Shown: piece after piece, positions 49,530 through 59,708 of the stretch
How the letters are laid out: every line of letters begins with the position of its first letter
Numbering within the stretch: the stretch's first letter is position 1
Assembly (NCBI GenBank): GCA_037102815.1
Contig: BTPP01000010.1
Location: 620,001 to 684,000, forward strand
Direction of reading: 5' to 3'
Length of the DNA: 64,000 nt
Origin: Neurospora intermedia
Lineage: Eukaryota; Ascomycota; Sordariomycetes; Sordariales; Sordariaceae
Notes under the pieces: model-generated
The model's input: only the letters and a program-made list of their open reading frames with translations
The model's database searches: none
Told to the model about the DNA's origin: nothing
Made by a program: the position numbers and the translations under genes

Positions 49530-50382
49530 ATGGCCACTCGTGGACCTCCCGGCGCGCGCCCTGGCATGGGAAACCGCTTTGCCCAGTTCAAGCTGGTATT
49601 GTTGGGTTCGTAACAATGATGATGGGCTCATGGAGGGGGGGGGCTTTGATGCTGACCTGCATGCAGGTGAATCGGCGGTTGGAAAGAGCTCGATAGTCTT
49701 GCGCTTCGTCAAGGTACGCCCAGCTCCTACTCGGCGCTTGATGGGATTGCAGCGGGCAACTGACCTCCATCCAGGACCAGTTTGACTCGTACAGAGAATC
49801 CACGATTGGCGCCGCTTTCCTAACACAGACCATTGCTCTCGACGAAAACACAACGGTCAAGTTCGAGATCTGGGATACCGCCGGCCAGGAGCGCTACAAG
49901 TCTCTAGCGCCCATGTACTACAGGAATGCCAACTGTGCAGTAGTCGTTTACGATATCACACAGGCGGTATGTGGCCTCTCGAGGTCCTTGTCTCTGCCCG
50001 CGACATGAGCTGACGTAACAAACCCCCCTTCTAGGCATCTCTGGACAAGGCCAAGTCGTGGGTGAAGGAACTTCAGCGCCAAGCAAACGAGAATATCATT
50101 ATCGCTCTTGCCGGTAACAAGTTGGATCTCGTCCAGGAGCAACCCGATAAGCGTGCGATTCAGACGGCCGACGCCCAGGCATATGCAAAGGAGGCCGGCC
50201 TTCTCTTCTTCGAGACTTCTGCCAAGACGGCCGAGAACGTGCAAAACCTCTTCACCGAGATTGCGAAGAAGCTGCCCCTCGACCAAGTTGGACCGAGGCA
50301 TGCTCGCCCTGGCCAACGACCGGGTGTCAGTCTAGCTCCCGAGGGGGCCAACACCCAGGTTGGAGGGCCTTGTGCTTGCTGA
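49530..50382 (+). CDS. rab-5: Rab5-family small GTPase (Vps21/Ypt5 orthologue)
   Basis: Four exons: 49530-49605, 49667-49713, 49775-49966 and 50035-50382, 220 aa. All introns are 61-68 bp with canonical borders. All GTPase motifs are present: GESAVGKSS (P-loop), the switch-I Thr in [17 protein letters not shown] with the catalytic Gln, NKLD and TSAK. The C-terminus CAC (CXC type) is for double geranylgeranylation. The AAFLTQT effector region and [13 protein letters not shown] are diagnostic for Rab5 rather than Rab7/Rab11. It controls early-endosome fusion and motility and recruits PI3-kinase and tethers. The first intron splits the P-loop glycine codon (GG|T after TTGTTG). Its neighbour Sac1 also acts on endomembrane phosphoinositides. 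Confidence 0.93.
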
Positions 50383-51462
50383 GCCTGTGACGGGGACTGT
50401 TTCGGAGTTTGGGAGCTACGTATGGAAGAAATACCCGGTGCATCTACAGGAGTGAGTGGGGAGCGTGCCGGTGTCCAAGGGTCGATGCGTGAATGACGGG
50501 CGCAACGGCAGACCTGGGTCCCTTTGCACAAAGAGAAGGCCAGGGGAGATGGGTGGGGTTTCTCATGTGAGACTGGACTGGCGTGCGGCTGCATGACATC
50601 GTTCTGTTTCACTACCGGCTCTGGTCGATGGGTATTTTGTTCCTCTTTTTCTTTGGACGGGGTGCCCTTCCACGGTCGAAGGACTGGTGAAGCACATCAG
50701 CTGCCCCTATGGACATGATTCATGATACTGGTAGGTCCATCTTATGTTGTACACTATGCAGATAGAGGCAACAGCCTGCTGGAGGAGGGGTGTTGCGCGC
50801 GCGTGGTTAATGGTAATTATGCTATTGATTTTACTTTTGAGCGTCGGGCAATTTGAAAGATATTTACTGCCTTTGATAGGTATGCTTTGGCAAAGACGTG
50901 TTTTGCATCTCTACTAAGTAAGTATTGTGTTGGTACCACACTCAGGTTTGATGTGTGTCTGCGTACAGTGTGCAGCCATACGTACCTATCTACTATCTCT
51001 AGCTAAATAGCTCTTGTAGGAAAGAGAAGTTAGAGAACTGACCTTGAATGGGTGGGGGGACCACCCAGAGACCGGGATCATTCATTGGATTTAGAAATGG
51101 CCCAGAAAATGGCCACAAACGGATGGAAGCAAGGCCAAGAAGTCGGTGCAGCACCACTCACTGGAAGCAACTCAAGGAAAGCGGCACACTGTGTTGAAGC
51201 TACTAGTACAGTACACTAGACTGGACTTAGTGTAACTTGAACCTGTGGTGGGCTGCCAGCCAACTCTTGCCTGCCCGCGTCGTCCCGGAACTTTGCCGAC
51301 CGGGAGCTCTTTTTTGCTCAGACCCTCCGAGCCCAGTCCGTTCCGTCTGAGCCTCCAATTCGCAATTCCAGGCCCGGGACATCTCCGCTGCACTCAACCA
51401 CCACCCCCCTCCGCCCATCCCATATCCTCAGTTGCGCCTCAAGGCCCTATACCATCCCCCTC
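50383..51462. other. rab5 3' UTR and mic60 upstream region
   Basis: 1.08 kb without a supported gene. 50383-50700 is probably rab5 3' UTR. 50750-51060 is AT-richer with CTATCTACTATCTC and GTAGG motifs. 51240-51462 is pyrimidine-rich, fitting the mic60 promoter and 5' UTR. Short frames on both strands overlap and lack domains. Confidence 0.45.
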
Positions 51463-53621
51463 ATGTTGCGCACATCATTGCGATCCGTGAGGGCGCTGGG
51501 CAGCAGGCCTTCTGCCGCTGTTGCTGGCCGCCAATGGCAAGCAACCGTCGTGCGCCGTGCGGCCGTGTCCGGTCAGGTATGAGGTCATCTACACTACTTC
51601 TGCGAAGCTTCCTCACCATCCCCGTCCCGAGCCCTGACTCGGTACCTATGAACCTGCCTGCCTCTGTCACCCATCATACTATGTAACTAACGCCCAACTC
51701 CCTCGCTCCCATATAGCGCTTCTTCGCCGACGACAAGAAGCCCGTTGTCCCTGAGCCCTCTCAGCCCGCCGTCCTCCCGGCCTCCGAGACCCTGACTTCT
51801 CCGATCACTCCTCCTCCTGCGTCGCCCCAGGTCGAGCCCACGTCCACCGTCCCTCCCGAGGCCACCCCCTTGACGCCCCCCACCCCCGAGGCCACTGTCA
51901 TTCCCCCCGTCGCCGAGGAGCCCGTCGTCCCTCCTACTCTTCCTACTCCCCGCAAGAAGAAGGGCTTTTTCCGCAGGCTGCGCAACTTTTTCCTGTCCCT
52001 CACCATTCTGGGCGCCATCGCCTTTGGTGGTGGTGTCTACTACTCGCGCATCAACGACGCCTTCCACGACTTCTTCACCGAGTACATCCCCTATGGCGAG
52101 CAGGCTGTGCTGTACTTGGAGGAGCTGGATTTCAAGAAGCGCTTCCCCGATGTGGTCAGCAGGGTGACCGGTCGTCCTCGCGACTCCGGTGAGCAGGTCA
52201 AGGTCCCTGCCCAGAGTGGTGCCTCGTGGCGCGTTGCCTCTGGTGGCGAGCCTGCCGGCCGTCAGTCTAGCTCTATCAAGAAGGCTGGCGCTGCCGCCCA
52301 GGACGCTGCCCCCAAGTCTGAGCCCGCCGTTGTTGCTGCTGCCAAGGAGGATACTGCTGAGCTTCCCAAGACCGAGGCCACCACCACCGCTACTCCGGCC
52401 GAACCCGCTCCTGCTCCCGCCGCCACCGATGCTTCCGGCACCCCCGTGAAGAAGCCCTTCAAGGCTCCCGAGGTTGACGAGCCCTCTCGCTGGCCCCCTG
52501 CCTCGCCCATTGACCCCCTGACTGTTAACGGTGCCACCGACCCCATTGTCCAGGACCTCGTCAAGATGTTGAACGACGTCATCACCGTTATCAACCACGA
52601 CAACGCCAATGAGAAGTACGCCCCCACCATCTGCAAGGCCAAGAACGAGCTCTCCAAGGTTGCCGACAAGATCAATGAGATGAAGGCCAAGGTTGAGGCC
52701 GACGCTGCTAAGCAGGTTAAGGCTCGCGTTGATGGGTTCGACAAGGCCGCCAACGAGCTTGTTTCTCGGGTTGAGTCCGCCATGGCCGCTCAGGAGGCTG
52801 CTTGGCGCCGCGAGTTTGAGGAGGAGATCACCCGCCTCAAGAAGAGCTACGATGAGAAGGTCCACCTGATTCAGGATCGCGAGCACCAGATTGCCGAGGA
52901 GAAGCTCAACAACCGTCTCCTTGAGCAGGCCATCCAGCTTCAGCGCCAGTTTACCGAGAACATCAAGAAGCACGTTGAGCAGGAGCGCGATGGGCGTCTT
53001 GGCAAGCTTAACGAGCTTCACAAGGCTGTTGCCGAGCTTGAGAGGCTCACCTCTGGCTTGAATGAGGTTGTCGATACCAACCTCCGCACTCAGCAGCTCC
53101 ACGTTGCCGTTGATGCCGTTCGTGCCAGCCTTGAGGACGCGCACCACCCCCGTCCCTTCATCAAGGAGCTTGTTGCTTTGAAGGAGATTGCTGCCGATGA
53201 CCCCGTAGTCGATGCTGCTATCGCTTCCATTAACCCCACCGCTTACCAGCGTGGTATTCCTACCACCGCCGAGCTTATCGACCGCTTCCGCCGCGTTGCT
53301 ACCGAGGTTCGCAAGGCTTCTCTTCTCCCCGAGGATGCCGGTGTCGCCAGCCACGCTTCTAGCTATGTCCTCAGCAAGTTGATGTTCAAGAAGGAGGGCC
53401 TTGCGGCTGGTGACGATGTTGAGAGCATCCTTACCCGCACCCAGACCTACCTTGAGGAGGGCGATCTCGACAATGCGGCGAGAGAGATGAACGGTCTCAA
53501 GGGCTGGGCCAAGACCCTCAGCAGGGATTGGCTCGGTGAGGTCAGGAAGGTGTTGGAGGTTCAGCAGGCGTTGGATGTCATTCAGGCAGAGGCCAGGCTG
53601 CAGAGCTTGAGGGTGGAGTAA
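51463..53621 (+). CDS. mic60: Mic60/mitofilin, core MICOS subunit of the inner mitochondrial membrane
   Basis: Exon 1 51463-51576 and exon 2 51717-53621 with a 140-bp intron (branch CTAAC, acceptor ATATAG), 672 aa. The first exon encodes an Arg-rich, acid-free presequence (MLRTSLRSVRALGSRPSAAV), and RRAAVSGQRFFAD marks its end. A Pro-rich linker is followed by one membrane span (about 128-148, NFFLSLTILGAIAFGGGVYY) after a KKKGFFRRLR stop-transfer-like basic patch. The intermembrane-space part is a long coiled coil (about 340-500) and ends in the conserved mitofilin domain (EGDLDNAAREMNGLKGWAKT…). It forms crista junctions and contact sites with the outer membrane. A second Ala/Pro-rich low-complexity stretch lies at about 230-320. 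Codon use is highly biased (GCC/CTC/AAG), indicating strong expression. Confidence 0.94.
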
Positions 53622-54087
53622 ATAGGATTGTTCGTTACGAGTAGTAGGCTTAGCACGCATTCCCTTTTGTTGTGAGACTCTAAGGTTACAGTGGCAATCC
53701 GAGATAAAATAGAGGCGCTTTTTTTTTTTCTGGTTGTATTCGTGTGCGTACTTGTATTCGTGTAGTTTATGTCACTTGAAATGGATTCAATTCGGCGATT
53801 AGGCAGCATGATTTCGTTCAACAATGTTCTCCATCCTCGGTACTCTCAAAGCTTTGTATAAAACGTTTTTTTTGGGGGGAAATTTTCCGTATTTTTGTTG
53901 ACGTGACGAAGTGGAATTGCGGGCTCCGAGTTGCGGCGCTGGGACGGCGACTTCTGCAGTGAGGGGCCGGGATGGAAACCAAGCACACCTTACGAGATCA
54001 CGATACAATATCCTCAACTTCATCCACAAGTATTCCACTGGCTCCGAGCCTTTCACCTGGCAAAATCTCCGGATAATTGAGCCATAA
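53622..54087. other. Intergenic mic60 / folate-ligase region
   Basis: 466 bp containing the mic60 3' UTR (T-rich at 53720-53732) and the promoter of the next plus-strand gene. Poly-T/poly-G at 53864-53880. No gene. Confidence 0.5.
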
Positions 54088-55968
54088 ATGTCTCGTCGAT
54101 TTCTACACTCACTTCGACCTATCCACCAGCGACAACTCTCCAGCTTCCGCTTTCGGCCGAACAAACCCAACCGCTTCTCTACCTCATCTTCCCACTCGCT
54201 CTCTGGCCTCACCACAAGAGCAAAACTATTTCCAGCCAAGCCAACAAGAACAAACATCCACCACTTCACCGTCAGACCTCCTCTTCGCACTTGCCATACC
54301 ACACCTTCCAAAATGGCCTCCTCACAGCGCACCTACGACGACGCCCTATCCCGTCTCGCCCAACTCCAATCCAACCGCACTATCGTCAACCTCTTCGGTA
54401 GCGACGACACTAACAATGACTCCCAAAACAAGAAGCCTGCCGCCAAAAAGGACCTTAATTCCCTCGCAATCCCCGAAATGCTCTCCTGGCTCGCCCGCGC
54501 CGGCTACACGCCCTCTTCCCTTGCCGCCACGGGGCTCAAGTGCGTGCACGTAGCGGGAACCAAGGGTAAAGGGTCCGTGTCGGCGCTGGTTTCTTCCATC
54601 ATCTCCCAATACCCCCCTCCTCCTCCGTTTCCTGGGACTGTTGCCGCAGCCGCCGCCGCCGCTGATGAAAGTGGTGGTGATGGTGGTGGTGGTAGTGGTG
54701 GTGCCCACATCATCCAAAAGCCTGTCGTGGTGGGAACCTACACATCGCCACACGTCCTCTCGGTCCGCGAACGGATCCAGCTCGACAACGTGCCCATCTC
54801 CCGCGAAAAGTTTGCGCTCTACTTCTTTGAAGTCTGGGACCGGCTGTCGGCCGCCGCCCGCGCGGCTCGCGATCCGGTTCAGTCCGAGGCAGAGTATGAC
54901 GGGCCCGGCACGAAACCGTTTTACTTTCGGTTCTTGACCATCCTGGCCTTTCACATTTTTGTCCGCGAGGGGGTGAAGCAAGCGGTGATTGAATGTGGGA
55001 TTGGCGGGGAATACGACTCGACGAATTTCTTGAGCCCGCAGTGCGTGACGGCCAGCGTGGTCACGCAGCTGGGGATTGATCACGTGGCTATGTTGGGAAA
55101 CACCCTGGAGAAAATTGCGTGGAATAAGAGCGGTATTTTCAGGCAGGGGGTCAAAGGGTTTACGAGGAGGCTGGATGGGGAAGCTCAGAAAGGAGTGATG
55201 GAGGTGTTGAGGAATAGAGCGCAGGAGAAGGAGGTGGAGAGGCTGGTGGAGGTGGAGGATGAGCAGGTTGAGAAGTGGAAGGGCGTGGAGGGGGCCAAGT
55301 TGGAAGGGCCATTTCAAAAGTTTAACATGGCGCTGGCTGTGGCGGCGGCGAGGGAGCACTTAATCAGGGTAGGATATAAGTTTGAGGGGGCTTTTGGGGA
55401 GGAAGGTTGGGAATTAGATGATATCCCGCTTGAGTTTGAGAAGGGTTTGAAGGAGGCTAGCCTTAAGGGCAGGTGCGAGTCTTTTAGGGACTCAAAGGGG
55501 ACGGAGTGGTTTGTTGATGGAGCGCATACGGAGGATAGTCTGGCGGGTGTTGGACAGTGGTTTGCTGGGAAGGTGAAGGAGGGCGATGTCAATGTCTTGG
55601 TGTTCAACCAGCAGGATAGGGACCCGGAGGTCTTGTTGAGGGCTCTTCTTACGGCCGCGCAGAAGCAAAGCGGGACAACGACGCCGGTGTTCACCTACGC
55701 GGTGCTCACAAGGAACGAGGAAAAGGCGCCGACGGAGGGTGAGCCGGAGAGAGATCTCGCGGTACAGTTGCAGGGGCAGAAGATTGTTCAGGAAGCTAGT
55801 GCGGGGACCGAGACCTCGGTCTACAACGCAGTAGAGCCGGCCATGGAACAGGTTCAGAAGATCGCTGAGCAGGCGCGCAAGAACGGCAAGACGTGTAATG
55901 TCCTTGTAACGGGAAGTTTCCACCTTCTTGGTGGCGTTCTCAAGACAGTTGGGTATGTTGAATATTAA
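54088..55968 (+). CDS. Folylpolyglutamate synthase-like Mur-ligase family protein
   Basis: A single exon of 626 aa. Two in-frame starts exist: 54088, giving an Arg/Ser-rich, acid-poor leader (MSRRFLHSLRPIHQRQLSSF) typical of a mitochondrial presequence, and 54313 (MASSQRTYDDALSRL), which aligns with the start of family proteins. Motifs: VHVAGTKGKGSV (ATP loop, about 155-164), TSPHVLSVRERIQL, ECGIGGEYDSTN, QLGIDHVAMLGNTLEKIAWNKSGIF and VDGAHTEDS, all in the normal FPGS order. The enzyme adds glutamates to reduced folates, needed for their retention and for Met/Gly synthesis. A Pro/Ala/Gly insert (about 172-205) sits after the ATP loop and is not in the paralogue. It lies tail-to-tail with met-6 and is its diverged paralogue; substrate range is unknown. 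Confidence 0.85.
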   Translation: MSRRFLHSLRPIHQRQLSSFRFRPNKPNRFSTSSSHSLSGLTTRAKLFPAKPTRTNIHHFTVRPPLRTCHTTPSKMASSQRTYDDALSRLAQLQSNRTIVNLFGSDDTNNDSQNKKPAAKKDLNSLAIPEMLSWLARAGYTPSSLAATGLKCVHVAGTKGKGSVSALVSSIISQYPPPPPFPGTVAAAAAAADESGGDGGGGSGGAHIIQKPVVVGTYTSPHVLSVRERIQLDNVPISREKFALYFFEVWDRLSAAARAARDPVQSEAEYDGPGTKPFYFRFLTILAFHIFVREGVKQAVIECGIGGEYDSTNFLSPQCVTASVVTQLGIDHVAMLGNTLEKIAWNKSGIFRQGVKGFTRRLDGEAQKGVMEVLRNRAQEKEVERLVEVEDEQVEKWKGVEGAKLEGPFQKFNMALAVAAAREHLIRVGYKFEGAFGEEGWELDDIPLEFEKGLKEASLKGRCESFRDSKGTEWFVDGAHTEDSLAGVGQWFAGKVKEGDVNVLVFNQQDRDPEVLLRALLTAAQKQSGTTTPVFTYAVLTRNEEKAPTEGEPERDLAVQLQGQKIVQEASAGTETSVYNAVEPAMEQVQKIAEQARKNGKTCNVLVTGSFHLLGGVLKTVGYVEY

Positions 55969-56158
55969 GTACTGGCTTGCTTGTTTTTCCTTTTACCCCC
56001 TTGGTCTATCTTCCTGTACTTTTCCTGTATTTCCCTGTGTGTGTATAACGAAGAAAAGATGCTGCGAAGCAAAATGCCAAATCCTGTACATACCATGTGA
56101 AGAATGGAGGGATATCTAAAATAAATGTTGAAAACTGCTGCCGAACCACATCTCCCCT
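55969..56158. terminator. Convergent 3' region between the two folate-ligase genes
   Basis: Only 190 bp separate the two stop codons. An AATAAA-like signal (AAAATAAATG at about 56118-56127) serves the plus-strand gene. The short spacing implies overlapping or adjacent 3' ends. Confidence 0.5.
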
Positions 56159-57852
56159 TCAGAGAGCATCTGCTTTTTCCAAAATGCCGAGCGCGCCACC
56201 TACGAGGTGAAGGCTGCCGGTGATGAGTGCCTGCACTTTCTGTTCACCTTCCGTGGTGTCTACTAGGCTCCTGGCCTTGTTGATGGCCTCCTCAATAGTG
56301 GGGATAAGCATGACATTCGCAGAGGGGTCGAGGGTCGACCACCTTTCCGCGAAGACTCGTTGTTGTGTCATGTTTTCAATGTCCTTGGGGTTATATTGAT
56401 GGTTGACAAAGTCTATTGAAGGTTAGCATGAGCAAATCATGGAAAGACCCAGGACAACATACCTTTTTTGTAGCCAGTCGCCGCATATGTCACATTGGTG
56501 CAAAAAATAACATGGCTAAAGCCAGTTCCCTCCGGATCAGCACTCTTGACAGTGTTGCAAAGGCCATCAAGGAAGTCAACGGCCTCAGACCGGCCTTGCT
56601 GGTTGAAGATGAGCACCTTGGGCCCGCCCTTGGCCTTCTTGACACACTCCTCGACAAACCATCTTCCCGCCACCTTCAGGCTGTCAACGGTATGTGCGCC
56701 ATCAAGATGCCAGACAGCCTGGTCCTCCTCCTTGACCTCGCATCGGCCACGCCAGACAACCTGTTCGAGGCCTTGGACAAACTCGGGTGATAAACTGTCG
56801 GTGCCAGGCTTGAAAGAAGGGTCCAACTTTTTGAGAGCAGTTTCAGCGAGCGCGATAGCCAGCGTTGCGTTCTTCTTCTGGAAGGGTGCATCGGGGCGGA
56901 TCTTGACGCCGTTGAGCCTGGAATCAACATCAAGGATCTTGAGATCCACGCCCTTTTCCACCGCCCTGTCCTTGAGCACCTGAGCTGCGGAGGGAACCTG
57001 CTCAATCGTGAATGCCGGGCTGCCCGTCTTCATGATACCCGCCTTGTGCCACGCAATCTTGTCGACCGTATCACCCAGGACAAAGACGTGGTCGATACCA
57101 AGGGTGCTGATACCGCTGGCCACGGGACGGTCCACCACGTTGGTGGCATCGTATTCACCCCCGATGCCAGTTTCGTAAATGGCTACATCGACGCCCTCGG
57201 ACAGGTAGACGTGGTAACTCATCAAGGTAAGATAGCGAGCGTAAATGGGCTTGCTTCCCAGTTCCACCTCATCCTGAGCCAGCTTGGATGTCTCGAGACG
57301 ATCCCAGACCTCGAAGAAGTAGCGGGCAAACAGTTCCTCGGAGATGGGCTTGGAGTCGATACGGATGCGTTCCCGGACAGCAATCAGATGGGGGGAGGTG
57401 AAGAGACCGATGCGCTTGGGAATGCCGTGAGTGCGCTGATGACGGGTGAGGATGGAGTCGACAAAGGCACAGGTGCTGCCCTTGCCCTTGGTACCGGCTA
57501 CGTGGACGATGTTGAGGCGATCGAGATCTTGGGAGGAGTAGCCGATGCGGGCGAGGTAGGCACGCATTTCCTTTACCGAGTGCGCATCGGGACGGATACC
57601 CGCTTTGCGCCGGGCTTCGATGACGGCGAAGGGGGTCTGGAGGGAGTTGAGCGCATCGATTGCGTCCTACGATATGGTGAGTGTTTGGGGTTCTGTGGAG
57701 CGGGGAAAGGTTGGTTGACTCACATTGTATGTTCTAGCGCTGGATGCCATGGTGCGTTTTGTGAAGAAGAGGTGATGGTGGGTGATGGTGAGCGACCTCA
57801 GAGGGGAGACGAGGGCAAGTCGAAAAGCTATGGGCCTCAAAACATGGTGCAT
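56159..57852 (-). CDS. met-6: Folylpolyglutamate synthase (met-6 type), dual-start
   Basis: Three exons: 57852-57724, 57666-56463 and 56412-56159 (introns 57 and 50 bp), 528 aa from the upstream ATG. The leader MHHVLRPIAFRLALVSPLRS is basic and acid-free, a mitochondrial presequence; an internal ATG at 57750 (MASSARTYNDAIDALNSLQT after splicing) would give a 494-aa cytosolic form. Motifs in order: VHVAGTKGKGST (101-107 core), TSPHLIAVRERIRID, ETGIGGEYDATN, TLGIDHVFVLGDTVDKIAWHKAGI, LDGAHTVDS and the C-terminal ITGSLHLVGGAL. Together they match eukaryotic FPGS. The symbol rests on my memory of the N. crassa met-6 product having this start; mutants require methionine. It is convergent with its paralogue. 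Confidence 0.92.
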
Positions 57853-58262
57853 CAGGCCGTTGGTTTCAAAGAGATGATAATCGGGTATCCGAAGGCGTAG
57901 GATACCTGCCCTGGTGTTAGTGGATTCACGATACCAAAACTCCCAATTCCATCAGCTGCGATTTAATCCTAACCCACCTTGTCACTCACAGTCACTTCGA
58001 TGGTAAAAGAAAAGAAGACGGGATGTTCCGTTTCGCGATGCTTGGCTTACCCATTCGGTTGGAACTCTAGTTCTAGACACGCCAGCCCCGGAACACCGAC
58101 GTCAGTACAGTATGTACTTAACATCATCTTGGCATTTTCAACCGAGTGTTTGAACCCCGCCAAAAACGACCTGGCCCCACCTGTATCACTAGTACTACTT
58201 ATGCTGAGCATCTTCCATAACGACGTCAAAAGCCACTGTCACGATAAAAATATAATATCGAT
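57853..58262. promoter_or_regulatory. met-6 promoter and upstream flank of tRNA-Leu
   Basis: 410 bp between the met-6 start and the tRNA. It includes TGACGTCA-like ACGTCA (58211-58216, 'CGACGTCAAA') and another GACGTCAG (58098-58105), resembling CPC-1/Gcn4-type TGAC-based elements on inspection only. No open frame with a domain. Confidence 0.35.
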
Positions 58263-58371
58263 GGCAAGGTGGCCGAGCGGTCTAAGGCGCCAGGTTCAGG
58301 TCCACCTGAATTCACTCATCCCGAGTTTCCTGGTCTAGAAATAGGCGCGAGTTCGAATCTCGCCCTTGTCA
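58263..58371 (+). tRNA. tRNA-Leu(CAG) with a 27-nt intron
   Basis: The acceptor arms GGCAAGG/CCTTGTC pair (one G-U) with discriminator A at 58371. The D-arm is TGGCCGAGCGGTCTAAGGC, typical of class-II tRNA-Leu. Anticodon stem CCAGG/CCTGG (58290-58294, 58329-58333) holds TT-CAG-G. The intron 58301-58327 follows the base after the anticodon, the canonical eukaryotic position, and includes CCTGAA that pairs with TTCAGG across the anticodon. The T arm GCGAGTTCGAATCTCGC contains the B box. A T5 run (58378-58382) is the Pol III terminator. The tRNA reads CUG codons as Leu. Confidence 0.95.
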
Positions 58372-59049
58372 ATTGTCTTTTTGTAGACTTTGTTATTATT
58401 TTCGCACAGCTTCCTTTTATCTGGTGTACACTACATTCGATGCAGATGTGTTTCCCGAGCTATCCGCCGTGCATTACATAACGGCCCAGGTGAGCTTCGT
58501 TTTGATGGGATGACAGAGCGCTCGCTTTCCCGGTATAATTATCCCCGAGAAGGGATGAAAGGAGACGTCTTCACCATAGCAATGTCAACTTGCCGCCAAC
58601 GATATACGCAGTACAGCAAGCAGATCATGTTATATAGAACTTGCATCCCGCCGGTAAATTAAAGCCCAGCTCGTACAATTCTGTGCAATACCAATGTCCC
58701 CGAGCTACAGCAGACACTACCGAGACCTAGGTTGTTCCGCATGTAATAGCCCGACTCTTCTCTTCCCTATCAGGCCACGATGTTCTCTTGATCCCTCCGG
58801 TTTCCGACTTCGCCTCGCGGGATGCGCGTTACCCCCAGATGGCTTTGGATATCACCAATACATGCTATTATCAGTTTATCCCAAAAGTTTCTGCCTCTCA
58901 CCTGATATCAATTCCTACCCAGACGAGCCCGACTCATCATGTCTGGCCCATGCCGGCGGATACTGTTGGACAGGCGCTCCGTCGGTGATTGGCACGGTTA
59001 AATGCCTTGGATAAAGTCGCAAGATGTGGAGCTGTGGGAATGCGGCTGC
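58372..59049. other. Intergenic tRNA-Leu / xylitol dehydrogenase region
   Basis: No gene is supported. Several frames of 60-106 codons overlap on both strands. Palindromic or TAGGT-type motifs are sparse. The right part belongs to the xdh upstream region. Confidence 0.4.
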
Positions 59050-59123
59050 GTGGAGCGGAGGGGAGCGTGGGGTTCTGTTTCGGCCACCCCCCTGAAACCG
59101 CTGCAGGGCACCCCTAGCTCCGG
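59050..59123. promoter_or_regulatory. Cluster of CreA/CRE-1-type SYGGRG sites upstream of xdh
   Basis: Plus-strand SYGGRG matches: GTGGAG (59050-59055), GCGGAG (59055-59060) and GTGGGG (59067-59072), and one minus-strand match as CTCCGG (59118-59123). They lie about 590-660 bp upstream of the xylitol dehydrogenase ATG. Clustered SYGGRG sites are known binding sites of the carbon catabolite repressor. The motif is short and degenerate, so chance occurrence in GC-rich DNA is a real possibility. Confidence 0.35.
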
Positions 59124-59708
59124 GAAAGCTTTCACTAACAGACAGACCAGACAGCGTCAATGACATGGCGTAGCTGCTTCCATGCATTCCGTCGCTCTGC
59201 TGCATCTTGACAATCTTCATTGAGGCGGGTGCTGGGTAGCGAATCCCCGCCCTGCATACTACTCGCCTGGCATGATCTCTGACAGTTTGGACTTTTCTCT
59301 CTTGCTGCCAGGACAGCCACAGCTCCACGCATTAGCGTATGACAACCCATCCAAGCTTCCATCCTCCCGGTCCTCGATGCGGCAAACACACGATGAACTA
59401 GCAGGAGGGGTGGCCAGACCAGACAGAGCATCAAGACATACAGTCGTTGCTGGAGTCTGGACTCTGGACCCATAGCTAGGTAGCTATCCGGATTCCTGGG
59501 TAAATGTAGATTCCTCGCTGCCATGTTAGACTAACATAGGAAGACATATTTAACCTGTTCCTGTTCCCTCCTCCATCTTTGCCTCCCTCGTAGTTCTCCT
59601 CTTCCAGTCTTGTCTTTCCGTTCAACTTCTGTCCTCGGTCACCTCCATCAACAACATCACAGAGATAGTATCCCTTGTCCCCTGATCACCACCAAACAAA
59701 TCTTGAAA

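Noticed and set aside
51687-53660. 657-codon minus-strand open frame across mic60
   Set aside because: It is the antisense shadow of a strongly codon-biased gene (C/G third bases remove stops opposite). Its Leu/Gly-rich low-complexity product matches no family, while the plus strand gives full-length Mic60.
54346-55359. 337-codon minus-strand open frame inside the folate-ligase gene
   Set aside because: Arg/His/Leu-rich antisense shadow of a GC-biased gene.
57046-57900. 284-codon plus-strand open frame across met-6
   Set aside because: Antisense of the second met-6 exon and its first intron; Gly/Val/Asp-rich with no recognisable domain.
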